Shown: positions 33,125-41,696, counted from the first letter of the stretch. The stretch: 64,000 nt of DNA from Paenibacillus aquistagni (GCF_900177815.1 NZ_FXAZ01000002.1:496001-560000); one strand, 5' to 3'. Notes: generated by a model from the sequence alone, not told the origin. Numbers and translations are program-made.

Positions 33125-34097
33125 TTCTCACCACCCTCATCGTTAAGCTCATCGTGTGCTCATCTCCTGCAAACTTATGCTCACAGCTCTCTACAAGCAT
33201 GTATTGGCTTAATTGAAGATCTTCAATTTCAAGCCATATAAAGCAGCCTGCGCGAATATTGAGGTCCCCTAATGAATCCAGCTTTAACGTTTCCGTTTTC
33301 CGATTGTACAACTCAAAGGTTGCGTCCAGAATGTCCTTAATCTGGCCATCATTCAGCTTTTCATCAATGGATTTGTAATATTTGAGGTTCCCCCACTTGC
33401 GAATGTTGTCGGGATCGGTTCTCGTGAATACCCTGCGAGTCCCCTTTTCCTTGTTCTCTTGAATAAATTGAACGATGTTGTAAGTCTCTTTATCTATGGA
33501 GCTCTCATAAGAGAAATCCGTTAACAGACTCTTATCCCCGATAACACTTAACAAGGCCATTTGGCGAATATTTTTGAGCGCAATGGAGCCAAAATCATCA
33601 TACATAATAAACATGCCATACTTCGCCATATAGGTCTGATCCAAAGCTGTGCAGATAATATCGTACAGCTTCTTTTTATCATGAATAGCATCAGGCAGTG
33701 GATACTTTGTATCTGCAATCATGCCTGTCTTCAACCCATAATCATTGGCGATCTTCTTTAGAAGTGCAGCTGCAGTAATTTTCTTTTCAATAATATAGGT
33801 ATCCGTCATATCAAAATAACGAAGCTGATCGTAGGCCGTGATGGAGACAGAGCCATCCATCTTCTTGCTGATGCTGAATAGATAGCCATAGAATACCGGG
33901 GAAGTCTTCCAAGTGCAGCGTATAGCAGCGCCCTCCTCCAGCTTGAAATCCTTGCTCTGATAGATTCCTGTCAGGGTAAGATCAAACTTGGCTACCCCAG
34001 CCTTGCCGCTTCGCTCCGTCTTCCATGTTAAGCTGCTGACAATCTCCGTAATATCCCAGATAATGCCGTCCTTATTTTCCAGGTTGACGATTAGCAT
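33102..34097 (-). CDS. xkdQ: XkdQ-like baseplate hub protein (module 2)
   Basis: 331 residues from ATG 34097 (AGGAGGG nine bases upstream); a longer frame would overlap xkdP further. MLIVNLENKDGIIWDITEIV, then WKTERSGKAGVAKFDLTLTG, then LLKKIANDYGLKTGMIADTK and IDKETYNIVQFIQENKEKGT match XkdQ/YqbQ proteins. It forms the central hub through which the tube tip passes. Confidence 0.88.
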   Translation of the reverse strand: MLIVNLENKDGIIWDITEIVSSLTWKTERSGKAGVAKFDLTLTGIYQSKDFKLEEGAAIRCTWKTSPVFYGYLFSISKKMDGSVSITAYDQLRYFDMTDTYIIEKKITAAALLKKIANDYGLKTGMIADTKYPLPDAIHDKKKLYDIICTALDQTYMAKYGMFIMYDDFGSIALKNIRQMALLSVIGDKSLLTDFSYESSIDKETYNIVQFIQENKEKGTRRVFTRTDPDNIRKWGNLKYYKSIDEKLNDGQIKDILDATFELYNRKTETLKLDSLGDLNIRAGCFIWLEIEDLQLSQYMLVESCEHKFAGDEHTMSLTMRVVRNDAVNSN

Positions 34098-34608
34098 TCG
34101 GTATGACCCTCCTAGCCGCATAGAACCGGTACTCTTCCAAATCCAGCTTGAAATAGACGCAGTCATGCCCTGCTTCTTGACTATAGGTGAAATTTTTGAT
34201 AGTTACTGGAAAGTTGAGGTTGAACATATCACCTACCATCGTAAAGCGCAGCGGGCGTTTCTTTGTCATCCATTTTTCGATTCTTTCGATACAATACTGG
34301 GGAGCTAAGATTTCCTCCCAGACCTGATAATGAATCGATTGTTTAGGAAATTCACTCTCAAATGAAAAGGTTCGTAGCTTAGGTGATTTAATGGTTGCAA
34401 TCTGGCCTAGCTTCGAAATCTCATATGTGGAGGTATCATTTCCTCCGGTGATTTCAATTTGAGAAGGATTTACGGGAAATAGAAGCACTTCCTCCTGGTT
34501 GTTGTAGGACAGCCACATTCTAAATTCCTTAAGAAGCTTGGCAAGCTCATGCTTTCTCGGTTGCTTGTAAGCCGCAGCTGCTGGAATGTAACCACCTTTC
34601 ATAATCAT
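34072..34608 (-). CDS. XkdP-like protein without LysM (module 2)
   Basis: 178 residues in the place of xkdP, but lacking its C-terminal LysM domain. VLLFPVNPSQIEITGGNDTS, SPKLRTFSFESEFPKQ and YCIERIEKWMTKKRPLRFTM are typical of the N-terminal domain of XkdP/YqbP. PBSX XkdP is longer because of LysM. The start overlaps the tape measure stop (ATGA). Likely a Dit-like or hub connector. Confidence 0.82.
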   Translation of the reverse strand: MIMKGGYIPAAAAYKQPRKHELAKLLKEFRMWLSYNNQEEVLLFPVNPSQIEITGGNDTSTYEISKLGQIATIKSPKLRTFSFESEFPKQSIHYQVWEEILAPQYCIERIEKWMTKKRPLRFTMVGDMFNLNFPVTIKNFTYSQEAGHDCVYFKLDLEEYRFYAARRVIPNANRQPGK

Positions 34609-36752
34609 ACAAATACCCCCTCTGCTGCACCGACCATCTCTTCTTCTAGCGTGTTCGCTAATCGCTGCACGACCGTCTTAAAGTCATAACCGCTATTAAT
34701 ATCGCCCGTGGTTAATGATACTTGAGGCGTTAACGTAACAAAGTTCTGGATACTCTTCATCTCAGCCAGTTCTCGCATCGTCTTCAAGTCATCACTTGAA
34801 ATATTGACCGTCTCGTTGACCTTGTTAATTTCACCAATCTTGTTGATATTGTTTAGATTTCCCCCTTCAGCTACAGCCGTAGCTGAGGCAGCTGCTCCGC
34901 CAATACCAGCTCCAAGGCCGATGCCTCCTCCGGTTCCAGTAGGTTTTATAGGGGAAGACCCCTTTTCCCACTTATTCCAAAGGTCTCCCTGCTGGCCTCC
35001 AGGACCCAGCTTATTCATGTCTGCGAGCTTTTTGTCTGCTTCTTCTTTCGCCTTAGCTGCTGCTCGATCATTGAGCATCTTATCTACTTTTGCTTCACGA
35101 TCAACTCTATTGGCTTCTGCCTTTTGCTCCATTTCCCCGATTTTAGCATTTCGCTCCTGCTGTTTCTGAGCATTTTCAGCCGCAATTTCAGCAGATTTCC
35201 CCACATATTGAGGGATCACTTCTATTGCGACGCCAGGGATATTTTTAAGCAAATTAATAAAATCGTTAATCATATTGATACCATCATTAATAATGGCCTC
35301 AAATAACAGTGCAATACCAAGCTTGATCGTATCAAAGAAATTAAGCAAACCATAAAAGCCCTTCATAATAAAGATCCATGCTTGATCAAAGAAGTTGAGC
35401 ACAGCATTCCAAGCTCTCATCATTGCTGCTGCAAATGCATCATTAGTATTCCACAGCAGAACAAATACTCCAATTAAAGCAACGACCAGCATTACAATTA
35501 GTAGAATGGGGTTGGCTGCCATAACAGCATTCAGCACAGTTTGGGCCGCTGTCACTCCTTTGGTTACGGCATTCCAAACGGTTTTTGCTGCAGTCATCAT
35601 CTCAGTAGCCATGGTTGTTGCCATAATGACCGCTTTATAGATCACAAATCCCGCGATAACAGCTCCTAAGATCGGGAGGATAATGTTGAAGTTCTCAGCA
35701 ATGACTCTGGCTACTCCGCCTACAACATCAGCCACACCAAGAAAAACATTGATAAGGAAACCCGCCATTGAAGCTAACTGATTCATAAAATCAATGCCCG
35801 CCGGTGACTGCAGCCACATGATCAGTTCCTGCATTCGTTGAATAATCGCTTGGAAAGGACCGTCAGCCTGATTAAGACCTAAGAGCCACTGTCCCCAGAT
35901 GTTTTGAAGCTGGGTCATGCTCCCGCTAAAAGTTGCAGGCATCTCATTAAACGCACTATTAAGAGACCCTTTCTGATTGGCAAACGCTTGAACGATTTGA
36001 TCCGCAGTCAGCTGTCCTTGATCAGCCATCTCCATTAGCTTTGCTTGACTAACACCCAAGCCATCAGAGAGGGTCTTTAATGCCATTGGTGCATTTTCTG
36101 CTAAAGCAGTCAACCCATCCCCTTTCATCGTTCCACCCGAGAATGCAGAAGCAAGCTGGCTAACAGCGGCCTCTGATTGACTTGCATTTGAACCACTTAG
36201 ACTCAGTGCTTGGTTGAAGCTTTCAATAAATTGAAGCTGTGCGTCATTGCTGCCGAACAATTTATTTGCACCCACACCGATCTTGTTCATGATTCCAACA
36301 GTATCGCCATACGACTGACCCGTACGCTGCGCTACATCAAATACCTTTTTTTGAAGCTCTGCATTCGTTTGCGTTCCATCATTGAATAAAGATAACCTTG
36401 TATTCATTTCTTGCAACGTTTCAGCCTGTGCCATCATGCCTGCAACGGTACCAGATGCGGCTACTAATTGTTTCATGCCTGCTTGAGCTAATTTCAAAGC
36501 TGTCCCAAATCCGCTAGCCTTTTTTTCACCTTCCTCCACCTTCTCATTCACTTTATCTTGACTGTTACTCATATCAATAATGTGATTGTTAATAGTGGGA
36601 AAAATATTGACTACCCCCATGAAAAGCAATCGCATATGAGCTGTTGATTGGTTCATTTTTTCAACTAATTGCAAAGATCTCTGGATTGGCCTAGGATCAA
36701 TAATTTGAAGTGAATCATTTCCGGTGTATGGGACAATGGACATTTCAGACAT
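34605..36752 (-). CDS. xkdO: Tail tape measure protein, XkdO-like (module 2)
   Basis: 715 residues. A helical N-terminus leads to a tape_measure domain (AGMKQLVAASGTVAGMMAQA, then DGLTALAENAPMALKTLSDG and QGQLTADQIVQAFANQKGSL). Hydrophobic segments near 360-440 (LILPILGAVIAGFVIY-like and ILLIVMLVVALIGVFVLLW) follow. A Gln/Glu/Lys coiled coil (520-580) and a Gly-rich part (600-640) end the protein. By 0.15 nm per residue the tail would be about 107 nm. It is related to phage tape measures in general and differs fully from the module 1 protein. Confidence 0.9.
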   Translation of the reverse strand: MSEMSIVPYTGNDSLQIIDPRPIQRSLQLVEKMNQSTAHMRLLFMGVVNIFPTINNHIIDMSNSQDKVNEKVEEGEKKASGFGTALKLAQAGMKQLVAASGTVAGMMAQAETLQEMNTRLSLFNDGTQTNAELQKKVFDVAQRTGQSYGDTVGIMNKIGVGANKLFGSNDAQLQFIESFNQALSLSGSNASQSEAAVSQLASAFSGGTMKGDGLTALAENAPMALKTLSDGLGVSQAKLMEMADQGQLTADQIVQAFANQKGSLNSAFNEMPATFSGSMTQLQNIWGQWLLGLNQADGPFQAIIQRMQELIMWLQSPAGIDFMNQLASMAGFLINVFLGVADVVGGVARVIAENFNIILPILGAVIAGFVIYKAVIMATTMATEMMTAAKTVWNAVTKGVTAAQTVLNAVMAANPILLIVMLVVALIGVFVLLWNTNDAFAAAMMRAWNAVLNFFDQAWIFIMKGFYGLLNFFDTIKLGIALLFEAIINDGINMINDFINLLKNIPGVAIEVIPQYVGKSAEIAAENAQKQQERNAKIGEMEQKAEANRVDREAKVDKMLNDRAAAKAKEEADKKLADMNKLGPGGQQGDLWNKWEKGSSPIKPTGTGGGIGLGAGIGGAAASATAVAEGGNLNNINKIGEINKVNETVNISSDDLKTMRELAEMKSIQNFVTLTPQVSLTTGDINSGYDFKTVVQRLANTLEEEMVGAAEGVFV

Positions 36753-36853
36753 TCATTCACCCACTTTCTATCATGAACAGAACAACAAAGGCACTCCTTG
36801 AAGAAGTGCCTCTATCATTCCATCACTTATTTACTTTCACACAATCAAGCTTG

Positions 36854-37042
36854 CTATTTGCGTTTGCTTGATCGCTTCATCTTGTCTTCCTGCTCCTTCT
36901 CGGCTTTCAATCTCACATCGATCGCTGCGATGAGAAAAGCCTTCTGCCGATGGTTCAGCTCTGCAAACTCCCACGGCATAATGCGGAGCTTGTGGAGGGC
37001 GTAGTAGGCGTAGTTCGCCTCTGCGTCGCCCCCCTCGATTAG
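36854..37042 (-). CDS. Tail assembly chaperone, -1 frame extension (XkdN-GT, module 2)
   Basis: A 62-residue frame without its own start reads LIEGGDAEANYAYYALHKLR, then IMPWEFAELNHRQKAFLIAA, and ends MKRSSKRK. The P-W-E-F-x-x-L-x-x-R-x-K-A-F motif is that of the T part of phage gpG-gpGT proteins. It is reached from the upstream frame by a -1 shift on A-AAA-AAC (37042-37048), giving a 198-residue fusion. Confidence 0.88.
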   Translation of the reverse strand, partial: LIEGGDAEANYAYYALHKLRIMPWEFAELNHRQKAFLIAAIDVRLKAEKEQEDKMKRSSKRK

Positions 37043-37048
37043 TTTTTT
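36988..37048 (-). promoter_or_regulatory. Programmed -1 frameshift site with downstream stem
   Basis: On the minus strand GC-A-AAA-AAC-TAA is a classic heptamer at the last sense codons. About 7 nt later comes a GC-rich stem, GGGGGCG with CGCCCTC (one G-U), enclosing AGGCG with CGCCT. Such a stem commonly stimulates the shift. Confidence 0.8.
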
Positions 37049-37449
37049 GCTTCTTCCACTTGCTCCTGAAGAGACAGGTTGAAGCCGCTAAGGTCGCTGA
37101 CCTTCTCTGCAAGCAAGGAGAATTCGCCCGCTAGCAGCATCTTCTTGAGCAAAGAGTCTGCTCCAAGCACGCCATAGGACTGCTGAAGCTTCGCGTCCTT
37201 CAGGTTAGGAAATACCGTTCCCTCAACTGCAACCTTCGTCAAATATTCGTTGTTGTCGAATTCAACGCGGCCCTTCTTGTCCTTCTTCGTGCACGCCTTT
37301 TTAATCTCTGCGTTGATCTCTTCTGTAATTGCACGAAGCTTCCATTTTACCGGCTGACCGTCCTTGTCTTTGAATCGAGTCGAAATCACCACTTCATCGG
37401 TCAACTCCGCTGCTGCTGCGTCTGCAAAAAACAAACTCAAATCACTCAT
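37039..37449 (-). CDS. xkdN: Tail assembly chaperone, XkdN-like (module 2)
   Basis: 136 residues: MSDLSLFFADAAAAELTDEV, then FNLSLQEQVEEAKN at the end. VISTRFKDKDGQPVKWKLRA and GTVFPNLKDAKLQQSYGVLG fit the XkdN-like tail chaperone family (phage_TAC). It coats the tape measure during tail assembly. The stop directly follows the slippery heptamer, so a fraction of ribosomes should make the GT fusion. It lies 5 bp after the tube gene. Confidence 0.9.
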   Translation of the reverse strand: MSDLSLFFADAAAAELTDEVVISTRFKDKDGQPVKWKLRAITEEINAEIKKACTKKDKKGRVEFDNNEYLTKVAVEGTVFPNLKDAKLQQSYGVLGADSLLKKMLLAGEFSLLAEKVSDLSGFNLSLQEQVEEAKN

Positions 37450-37454
37450 GATGC

Positions 37455-37922
37455 TTAACCTCCCAATACTGGATTAACAAAGTCTTCTAGAATCGAAATG
37501 TCTTCGAACGTGAAGTTCGTTTCCTCTTCCATCGCTTCACTTTCGGTATCAAGCTTAGCCATGATAACAGAGTCCAAATTCACACCATGCAATACGACTG
37601 ACTGTCTGCCAATGGTAGAGGAAGGATCTTCATTAACCACCATGATGTCAAAGTACGTATCTACGCCGTTTTTGATATATTCCATCATCAGCTTGCGGAA
37701 CTTCGTAGTAACATAATAGATCGTCATGCTGCCTGTACCCGACCAGCCTGTAGATTTATGCTGTGTACCGCGTTTGCCGAGCGTTTTCACCTCTGCCTTG
37801 CTCTTCTCAATAGAAGCTTCCAGCGTTTTGATATAGAACATTTCCTCTTGCTGACCATTCATTTGCAAATATGCACGGCCCTCTTGACCGCTAATCGTAT
37901 CTCTTGCCTTCAAATATGCCAT
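37455..37922 (-). CDS. xkdM: Tail tube protein, XkdM-like (module 2)
   Basis: 155 residues: MAYLKARDTISGQEGRAYLQ, then EKSKAEVKTLGKRGTQHKST, GSMTIYYVTTKFRKLMMEYI, and FTFEDISILEDFVNPVLGG. This is the XkdM tube family, seen with XkdK sheath in PBSX. Rings of this protein form the rigid inner tube. Confidence 0.95.
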   Translation of the reverse strand: MAYLKARDTISGQEGRAYLQMNGQQEEMFYIKTLEASIEKSKAEVKTLGKRGTQHKSTGWSGTGSMTIYYVTTKFRKLMMEYIKNGVDTYFDIMVVNEDPSSTIGRQSVVLHGVNLDSVIMAKLDTESEAMEEETNFTFEDISILEDFVNPVLGG

Positions 37923-37934
37923 GTATACCCCTCC

Positions 37935-39248
37935 TTATCGAATCGACACTTTCATATAAATTTTCTCTACTGCATCCACCGGCTTCACATTCAGCTCACA
38001 GTATACGGCATCTGAGTCATTACCTGCTAGGACAGTTACATCCTGCTGCGGGTCAAACTCTTGGATAGCAGAGATGCCCTGCAGCTGATTCAAGTATTGA
38101 ATGATCTCGGACTTGAACAAATTGCGTCCATCCTGATTGTTGTTCACTTTGCCGATATAGCTCGAATCAAAGATCTGCTTCAGATCATTCGCAATGCTGT
38201 CCAGCACGCGCACGACACGGTTTTTAGAGAATGCTTTCGTCTTCTCCGGTGTAAAGGTGATAAGCGAGTTGATATCCTGCTCGACGAGCGCACGGCCTTT
38301 GTTGTGAACAAAGACGAACTCGCCTTTCTTAAGCGCAGCTTCAACCTCACTGTTCGTATAACGGACCGTAGCATCTACCGCGTCATCGTAGGCTTGATAC
38401 GTCAACGCTTCATTCACGCCGGCACCTGCTGTAGCAGCAGCTACCCATACCGTGGCTTGTGCAGCTTCAATACGCGTGCCGTCTGCGAGAACAACTCCGT
38501 TTTTCACGTTAATGATACCCTCATGATCGGCTGCAGCCGCGTTTGCCACCACGACCTGCACCTTTTTGCCTTCCTGATCGCGCAGCCGCTTCACGAATGC
38601 GCTCACGAGTCCCTTCAAGCTCTCATCTTCGCTTGGCAGAGCAAGCGTATGGAACTCATAGCGCTCAATCATGGTCAGATAATCGCTGTAGTCGCCATTG
38701 GTAGTAGTGCCGTTGTCGCCGCCAGCAAGAATGAGTCCTGCTGTAGCCGTCAATGTCGTCGCTTCATAAGTTACCCAATCGTTGGCCTTAAGCGCTGTGC
38801 CGTCATTGACCGTTTGCGTATCCTTGATACGGCCATCTACGATCGTTTGAACGTCGAATTGATTCGCATCATCGATATTCGGCTGAATCACGATCTTAAT
38901 ATCGTTGCCTCGTACACCGCCATGCTTCGCAGTAGCGGTAAAGGCCTCAGCAGTTACCTTAGCCTTCGTTCCCTCGTTCACACGATACAACAGCACCTGC
39001 TGCGCACGCTTCAATGCTTCTCGTACAAGCAGCATGCGTGGATGGCTGAGCGGATAGCCGAGCACCTGCTCCAATTTCGTTTCGGAATCAACTGCGATCA
39101 CTTCGCGAGCCGTTCCCCAGTCTGCCACCATTGGGAAAGTGACGATTCCTCGTTCACTGACGCTGCCTACCGCACCGCCTTCTGATTGAAAATTAATATA
39201 TACGCCTGGGCGTACCTTATTCTGAACTGTCCATGTTCCTCCTGCCAT
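37935..39248 (-). CDS. xkdK: Contractile tail sheath protein, XkdK-like (module 2)
   Basis: 437 residues. The N-terminus GGTWTVQNKVRPGVYINFQS and GSVSERGIVTFPMVADWG are family signatures. Mid-section VAWVAAATAGAGVNE-like (WVAAATAGAGVNEALTYQAY) and C-terminal TKAFSKNRVVRVLDSIANDL, then DSSYIGKVNNNQDGRNLFKS, follow PBSX XkdK. It is the contractile outer layer. It starts at ATG 39248, overlapping the preceding stop by one base. Confidence 0.95.
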   Translation of the reverse strand: MAGGTWTVQNKVRPGVYINFQSEGGAVGSVSERGIVTFPMVADWGTAREVIAVDSETKLEQVLGYPLSHPRMLLVREALKRAQQVLLYRVNEGTKAKVTAEAFTATAKHGGVRGNDIKIVIQPNIDDANQFDVQTIVDGRIKDTQTVNDGTALKANDWVTYEATTLTATAGLILAGGDNGTTTNGDYSDYLTMIERYEFHTLALPSEDESLKGLVSAFVKRLRDQEGKKVQVVVANAAAADHEGIINVKNGVVLADGTRIEAAQATVWVAAATAGAGVNEALTYQAYDDAVDATVRYTNSEVEAALKKGEFVFVHNKGRALVEQDINSLITFTPEKTKAFSKNRVVRVLDSIANDLKQIFDSSYIGKVNNNQDGRNLFKSEIIQYLNQLQGISAIQEFDPQQDVTVLAGNDSDAVYCELNVKPVDAVEKIYMKVSIR

Positions 39249-39478
39249 TATTGGACCTCCCTCATAATAAATTGTGTGAATTGTTCTTCAATTTGCTCGA
39301 GACGATATGTCTCATCTTCTTGCAGAATGACGCTTAGCACGTCCTTCTCGGCACCGCTGTAGCGTGCGGAGCGCAAGAACTGTTCCTTCGTGAATTGAGG
39401 AGACTGCTTTTGTGCTTTCTCAGCTTGATCACGAGTGGTATGAACGACTGGCTCGTTCATCATGTTGATCTCCTGCAT
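39248..39478 (-). CDS. Small protein before the sheath gene (module 2)
   Basis: 76 residues: PVVHTTRDQAEKAQKQSPQF, then KEQFLRSARYSGAEKDVLSV. It resembles the short proteins found before the sheath in PBSX/skin-type tails of Firmicutes (YqbJ-adjacent position). Acidic and helical, with no known function; possibly an assembly factor. It shares one base with the sheath start. Confidence 0.65.
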   Translation of the reverse strand: MQEINMMNEPVVHTTRDQAEKAQKQSPQFTKEQFLRSARYSGAEKDVLSVILQEDETYRLEQIEEQFTQFIMREVQ

Positions 39479-39480
39479 AA

Positions 39481-39972
39481 CTACCCTCCCTGCGCGATGA
39501 GCTCGCGCTGCTCAAGCTGCTGCATGATTGGCGGCTTGGCCGTTTGCTTCATAAGCTGAACGACATAGCTCACTCCAACATGCAGCACGCCTTCCTTCAT
39601 CTCGGCCTTTACGTCTGTACCGCGGAGCGGCCCATCTTCTGCCTCGATCTCAACCAGCACTTCCAGCATCTGCTCAAGCCATTCATAGGCTTGTGCATAC
39701 GTGTCGCTGTGAAGCTCGATATCGAAAGTGTATCCACGTGCGAAGCGGCCATTCATGCGCTGATCATGAGAGACCGATTGCAGCTTCACCATCAGGTATG
39801 GCTTGACTGCATCCTGTTCCACCTTCTCGGTGTAAATGGGAACCCCCACGAGCTTCGCTTGAAGACTCGCTACGATCCCACTAATAATGCCTTGGCCAAT
39901 CAAAGATTGCTTCATCTCCTTTCCTTCTGCTACAGCTCCCTGCCCGAGATCTGGTAGCGAATTGTTGAGCAA
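39481..39972 (-). CDS. Tail terminator-like protein (DUF6838-like), first gene of module 2
   Basis: 163 residues from TTG 39972 (GGGGAGGTGG 8 bp upstream) or 144 from ATG 39915 (GGAAAGGAG). GIVASLQAKLVGVPIYTEKV, then YLMVKLQSVSHDQRMNGRFA and TFDIELHSDTYAQAYEWLEQ match the tail-terminator family of PBSX-type phages. It caps the tube and sheath at the top. It is the promoter-proximal gene; no head-joining or capsid gene lies upstream. Confidence 0.75.
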   Translation of the reverse strand: MLNNSLPDLGQGAVAEGKEMKQSLIGQGIISGIVASLQAKLVGVPIYTEKVEQDAVKPYLMVKLQSVSHDQRMNGRFARGYTFDIELHSDTYAQAYEWLEQMLEVLVEIEAEDGPLRGTDVKAEMKEGVLHVGVSYVVQLMKQTAKPPIMQQLEQRELIAQGG

Positions 39973-40407
39973 GAGAGTTCCACCTCCCCTTTAGACTCCT
40001 CATCATGTGCTGACAAGACACTTCCTTGCGCTGTCACTGTGCCGTCGACAACAAGGGTTCTGCCAAGCCGCAATCAGCTGAGGGCTGGAATTGGAAGAGC
40101 TATGATCTTTCGTCATGTGGATGGATCGGGATCGCCTCTCGATACGATCTCAACAAGCTCTTAAGGTTGGTTCTCTGTACTCACGATGTCCACGTTATCA
40201 GTATAAAACGACGAACATATGTTTGGTTTATAGTGTTTTCACTTTTATTTTTAAGTTTCTTGCAAGTTTTTTAGCGATTTTTTTATAATCAAGTGAGCTT
40301 GTCGGCCACTTCCCCTGCAACAGAGCGGCCTTATTGCTTGTTACCCTAATAAGAGGAGTTCAATTATATCCAGCCGGAAAAAAGTGTCGGAAAGAGGGAG
40401 AAAGAAA
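39973..40407. promoter_or_regulatory. Module 2 control region with LexA box
   Basis: No gene was found. The 52-bp element shared with module 1 lies at 40182-40233: CACGATGTCCAC, ATCA, then CGAACATATGTTTG (40212-40225) and GGTTTATAG. The 14-mer matches the Bacillus LexA consensus at 9 of 10 fixed positions. On the minus strand TATACT may be the -10 element, with no sigma-A-like -35. About 210 bp of leader follows before the first gene. The right part must also hold the promoter of the lipoprotein gene at 40408. Confidence 0.7.
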
Positions 40408-40896
40408 ATGAGGTTGACGAAAGCCAGCATTCTGCTGCTATCATGCTTGGCTGTCCTATGCCTGATCAGCGGCTGCAGCAGCAAGGAGCCTGACTTCATC
40501 GGTTATGTCTATCATAAGGACAAAGAGAATAAAACGACGCTGGTCCTAGGCATCGCTTTTGATAAACGCTCGACGGCACTCATCAAAAGCGGGGTGACAA
40601 GCCTTGAGGTTGGCACGAAGGTAGAGGTTTACTACCAAACACATGAGCTGAACAGCCCTTTTCCGCTTCGTGCTCCAGCTCGACTTGTCGAGATCAAGAG
40701 CTCGCCAGAGGAAACAGCGATGCTGCAGACTTTATTTGCATGGATGAAAGAGAATAAGGCGATCAAGTACCCCGCGGTAGGGACTATTACTGAAGGGGAT
40801 GCATGGAGCATTGAGGTAATGGACCTTATGAATGAGGAGTTCACCGCGACGTTCGTGGTGTCCAAGGATCTTCTGTCAATTGAACTTCAGCCATAG
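40408..40896 (+). CDS. DUF3221-like lipoprotein
   Basis: 162 residues from ATG 40408 (AGAGGGAGAAAG upstream). Lipoprotein signal peptide LTKASILLLSCLAVLCLISG with lipobox ISGC, cysteine near residue 22. The mature part (DFIGYVYHKDKENKTTLVLG, then GTKVEVYYQTHELNSPFPLR) resembles DUF3221/YobA-type proteins of bacilli, of unknown function. It is membrane-anchored on the outside. It is transcribed away from the tail locus and marks the right boundary of the tail insertion. Confidence 0.72.
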   Translation: MRLTKASILLLSCLAVLCLISGCSSKEPDFIGYVYHKDKENKTTLVLGIAFDKRSTALIKSGVTSLEVGTKVEVYYQTHELNSPFPLRAPARLVEIKSSPEETAMLQTLFAWMKENKAIKYPAVGTITEGDAWSIEVMDLMNEEFTATFVVSKDLLSIELQP

Positions 40897-41078
40897 CTTC
40901 TTGCGTGCATTGCAGAACATAGATGAATAAAATAGCTGCAGCTATGGAAGTGAGATCGGATCATCTCCATGATGATCCGCCTTCATCACCAATAACCTTG
41001 TTCAAGTGGTTAATCCATCCTAGCCGCAGCCCTAGCGCTTCATGAATCGTTTCATTTCATTGCTTGGAAAAAGACATT

Positions 41079-41107
41079 AAAAAGCTGCCGAGAATCTCCT
41101 CGACAGC
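41079..41107 (-). terminator. Intrinsic terminator after the AhpD-like gene
   Basis: On the minus strand GCTGTCGAG pairs with CTCGGCAGC (one G-U), followed by UUUUUA. Confidence 0.75.
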
Positions 41108-41124
41108 CATATCCTTGTTCGATT

Positions 41125-41577
41125 TTATTCCTTATCAAAGCAGCCCGGATACATGCCCGATGCAACGGCGATCCGATTCCAGCCATTGATCGTGAGAATC
41201 GCCATGATCAGGTCCACATACTCCTTCTCATCGAAGTGCGCTCTAACGCTAGCATAGACTTCATCCGGCACGCCTGCATCAGCCACCTTCGTGACATGCT
41301 CGGTTAGCTCCAGCACGGCCTTTTCCTTCGCTGTGAAAAGGGGCGACTCCCTCCATACACTTAGCTGAATAATATGCTGGGTATAGTCCCCCATCCTCAA
41401 TAGGTCCGCCGTGTGCATATCCAGGCAGAAAGCACAGCCATTCAATTGAGAAGCGCGGATCTTGATGTACTCCAGCAGCACCTTATCTGTGAATTCGCCG
41501 CTGACCTTTTTATCCAGCTCCAGCATCGCTTGAAAGGCTTGTGGATTCACCTGTCTCCAATTTAGTCGCAGTTCCAT
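41125..41577 (-). CDS. Carboxymuconolactone decarboxylase / AhpD-like protein
   Basis: 150 residues from ATG 41577, with GAGGTGATT just upstream; the ORF could start at GTG 41586. The AhpD core is LNGCAFCLDMHTADLLRMGD (about 45-64), with the redox-active C-x-x-C and the following histidine. Preceding helix VLLEYIKIRASQ and later ERxxx...W-NRIAVASGMYPG complete the family pattern. Such proteins are alkylhydroperoxidase-like reductases in the cytosol. It lies downstream of the sugar symporter, separated by a long hairpin. Confidence 0.9.
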   Translation of the reverse strand: MELRLNWRQVNPQAFQAMLELDKKVSGEFTDKVLLEYIKIRASQLNGCAFCLDMHTADLLRMGDYTQHIIQLSVWRESPLFTAKEKAVLELTEHVTKVADAGVPDEVYASVRAHFDEKEYVDLIMAILTINGWNRIAVASGMYPGCFDKE

Positions 41578-41696
41578 TCTAATCACCTCATGATTTTTAT
41601 GTCATTCATTTGATTACAACCATAAGACGAGGTCCGCTTCTCTTTTGTGACACATCCATGAGTTCGTGATTAGAATACTTGTCTCTACATCGTAAA

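Noticed and set aside
36837..37112. A 91-residue frame (MQRRSATLAASTCLFRSKWK) after the module 2 chaperone
   Set aside because: It is a shadow in the wrong frame, rich in Arg/Cys. The real coding frame here is the -1 extension without a start.
38061..39185. A long plus-strand frame (374 residues) opposite the sheath gene
   Set aside because: It is a mirror frame of the well-supported xkdK sheath gene, with no ribosome site and Cys/His/Arg-rich content.
12610..39972. Active prophage or extracellular contractile injection system (eCIS)
   Set aside because: No head, terminase, integrase or replication genes are present, and no AAA+ ATPase of the Afp/PVC type is encoded. A domesticated tailocin fits better.
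40967..41059. A 30-codon minus-strand stop-free piece (ETIHEALGLRLGWINHLNKV)
   Set aside because: It may be a gene remnant, but it has no start, an in-frame stop just upstream, and no family I can name.
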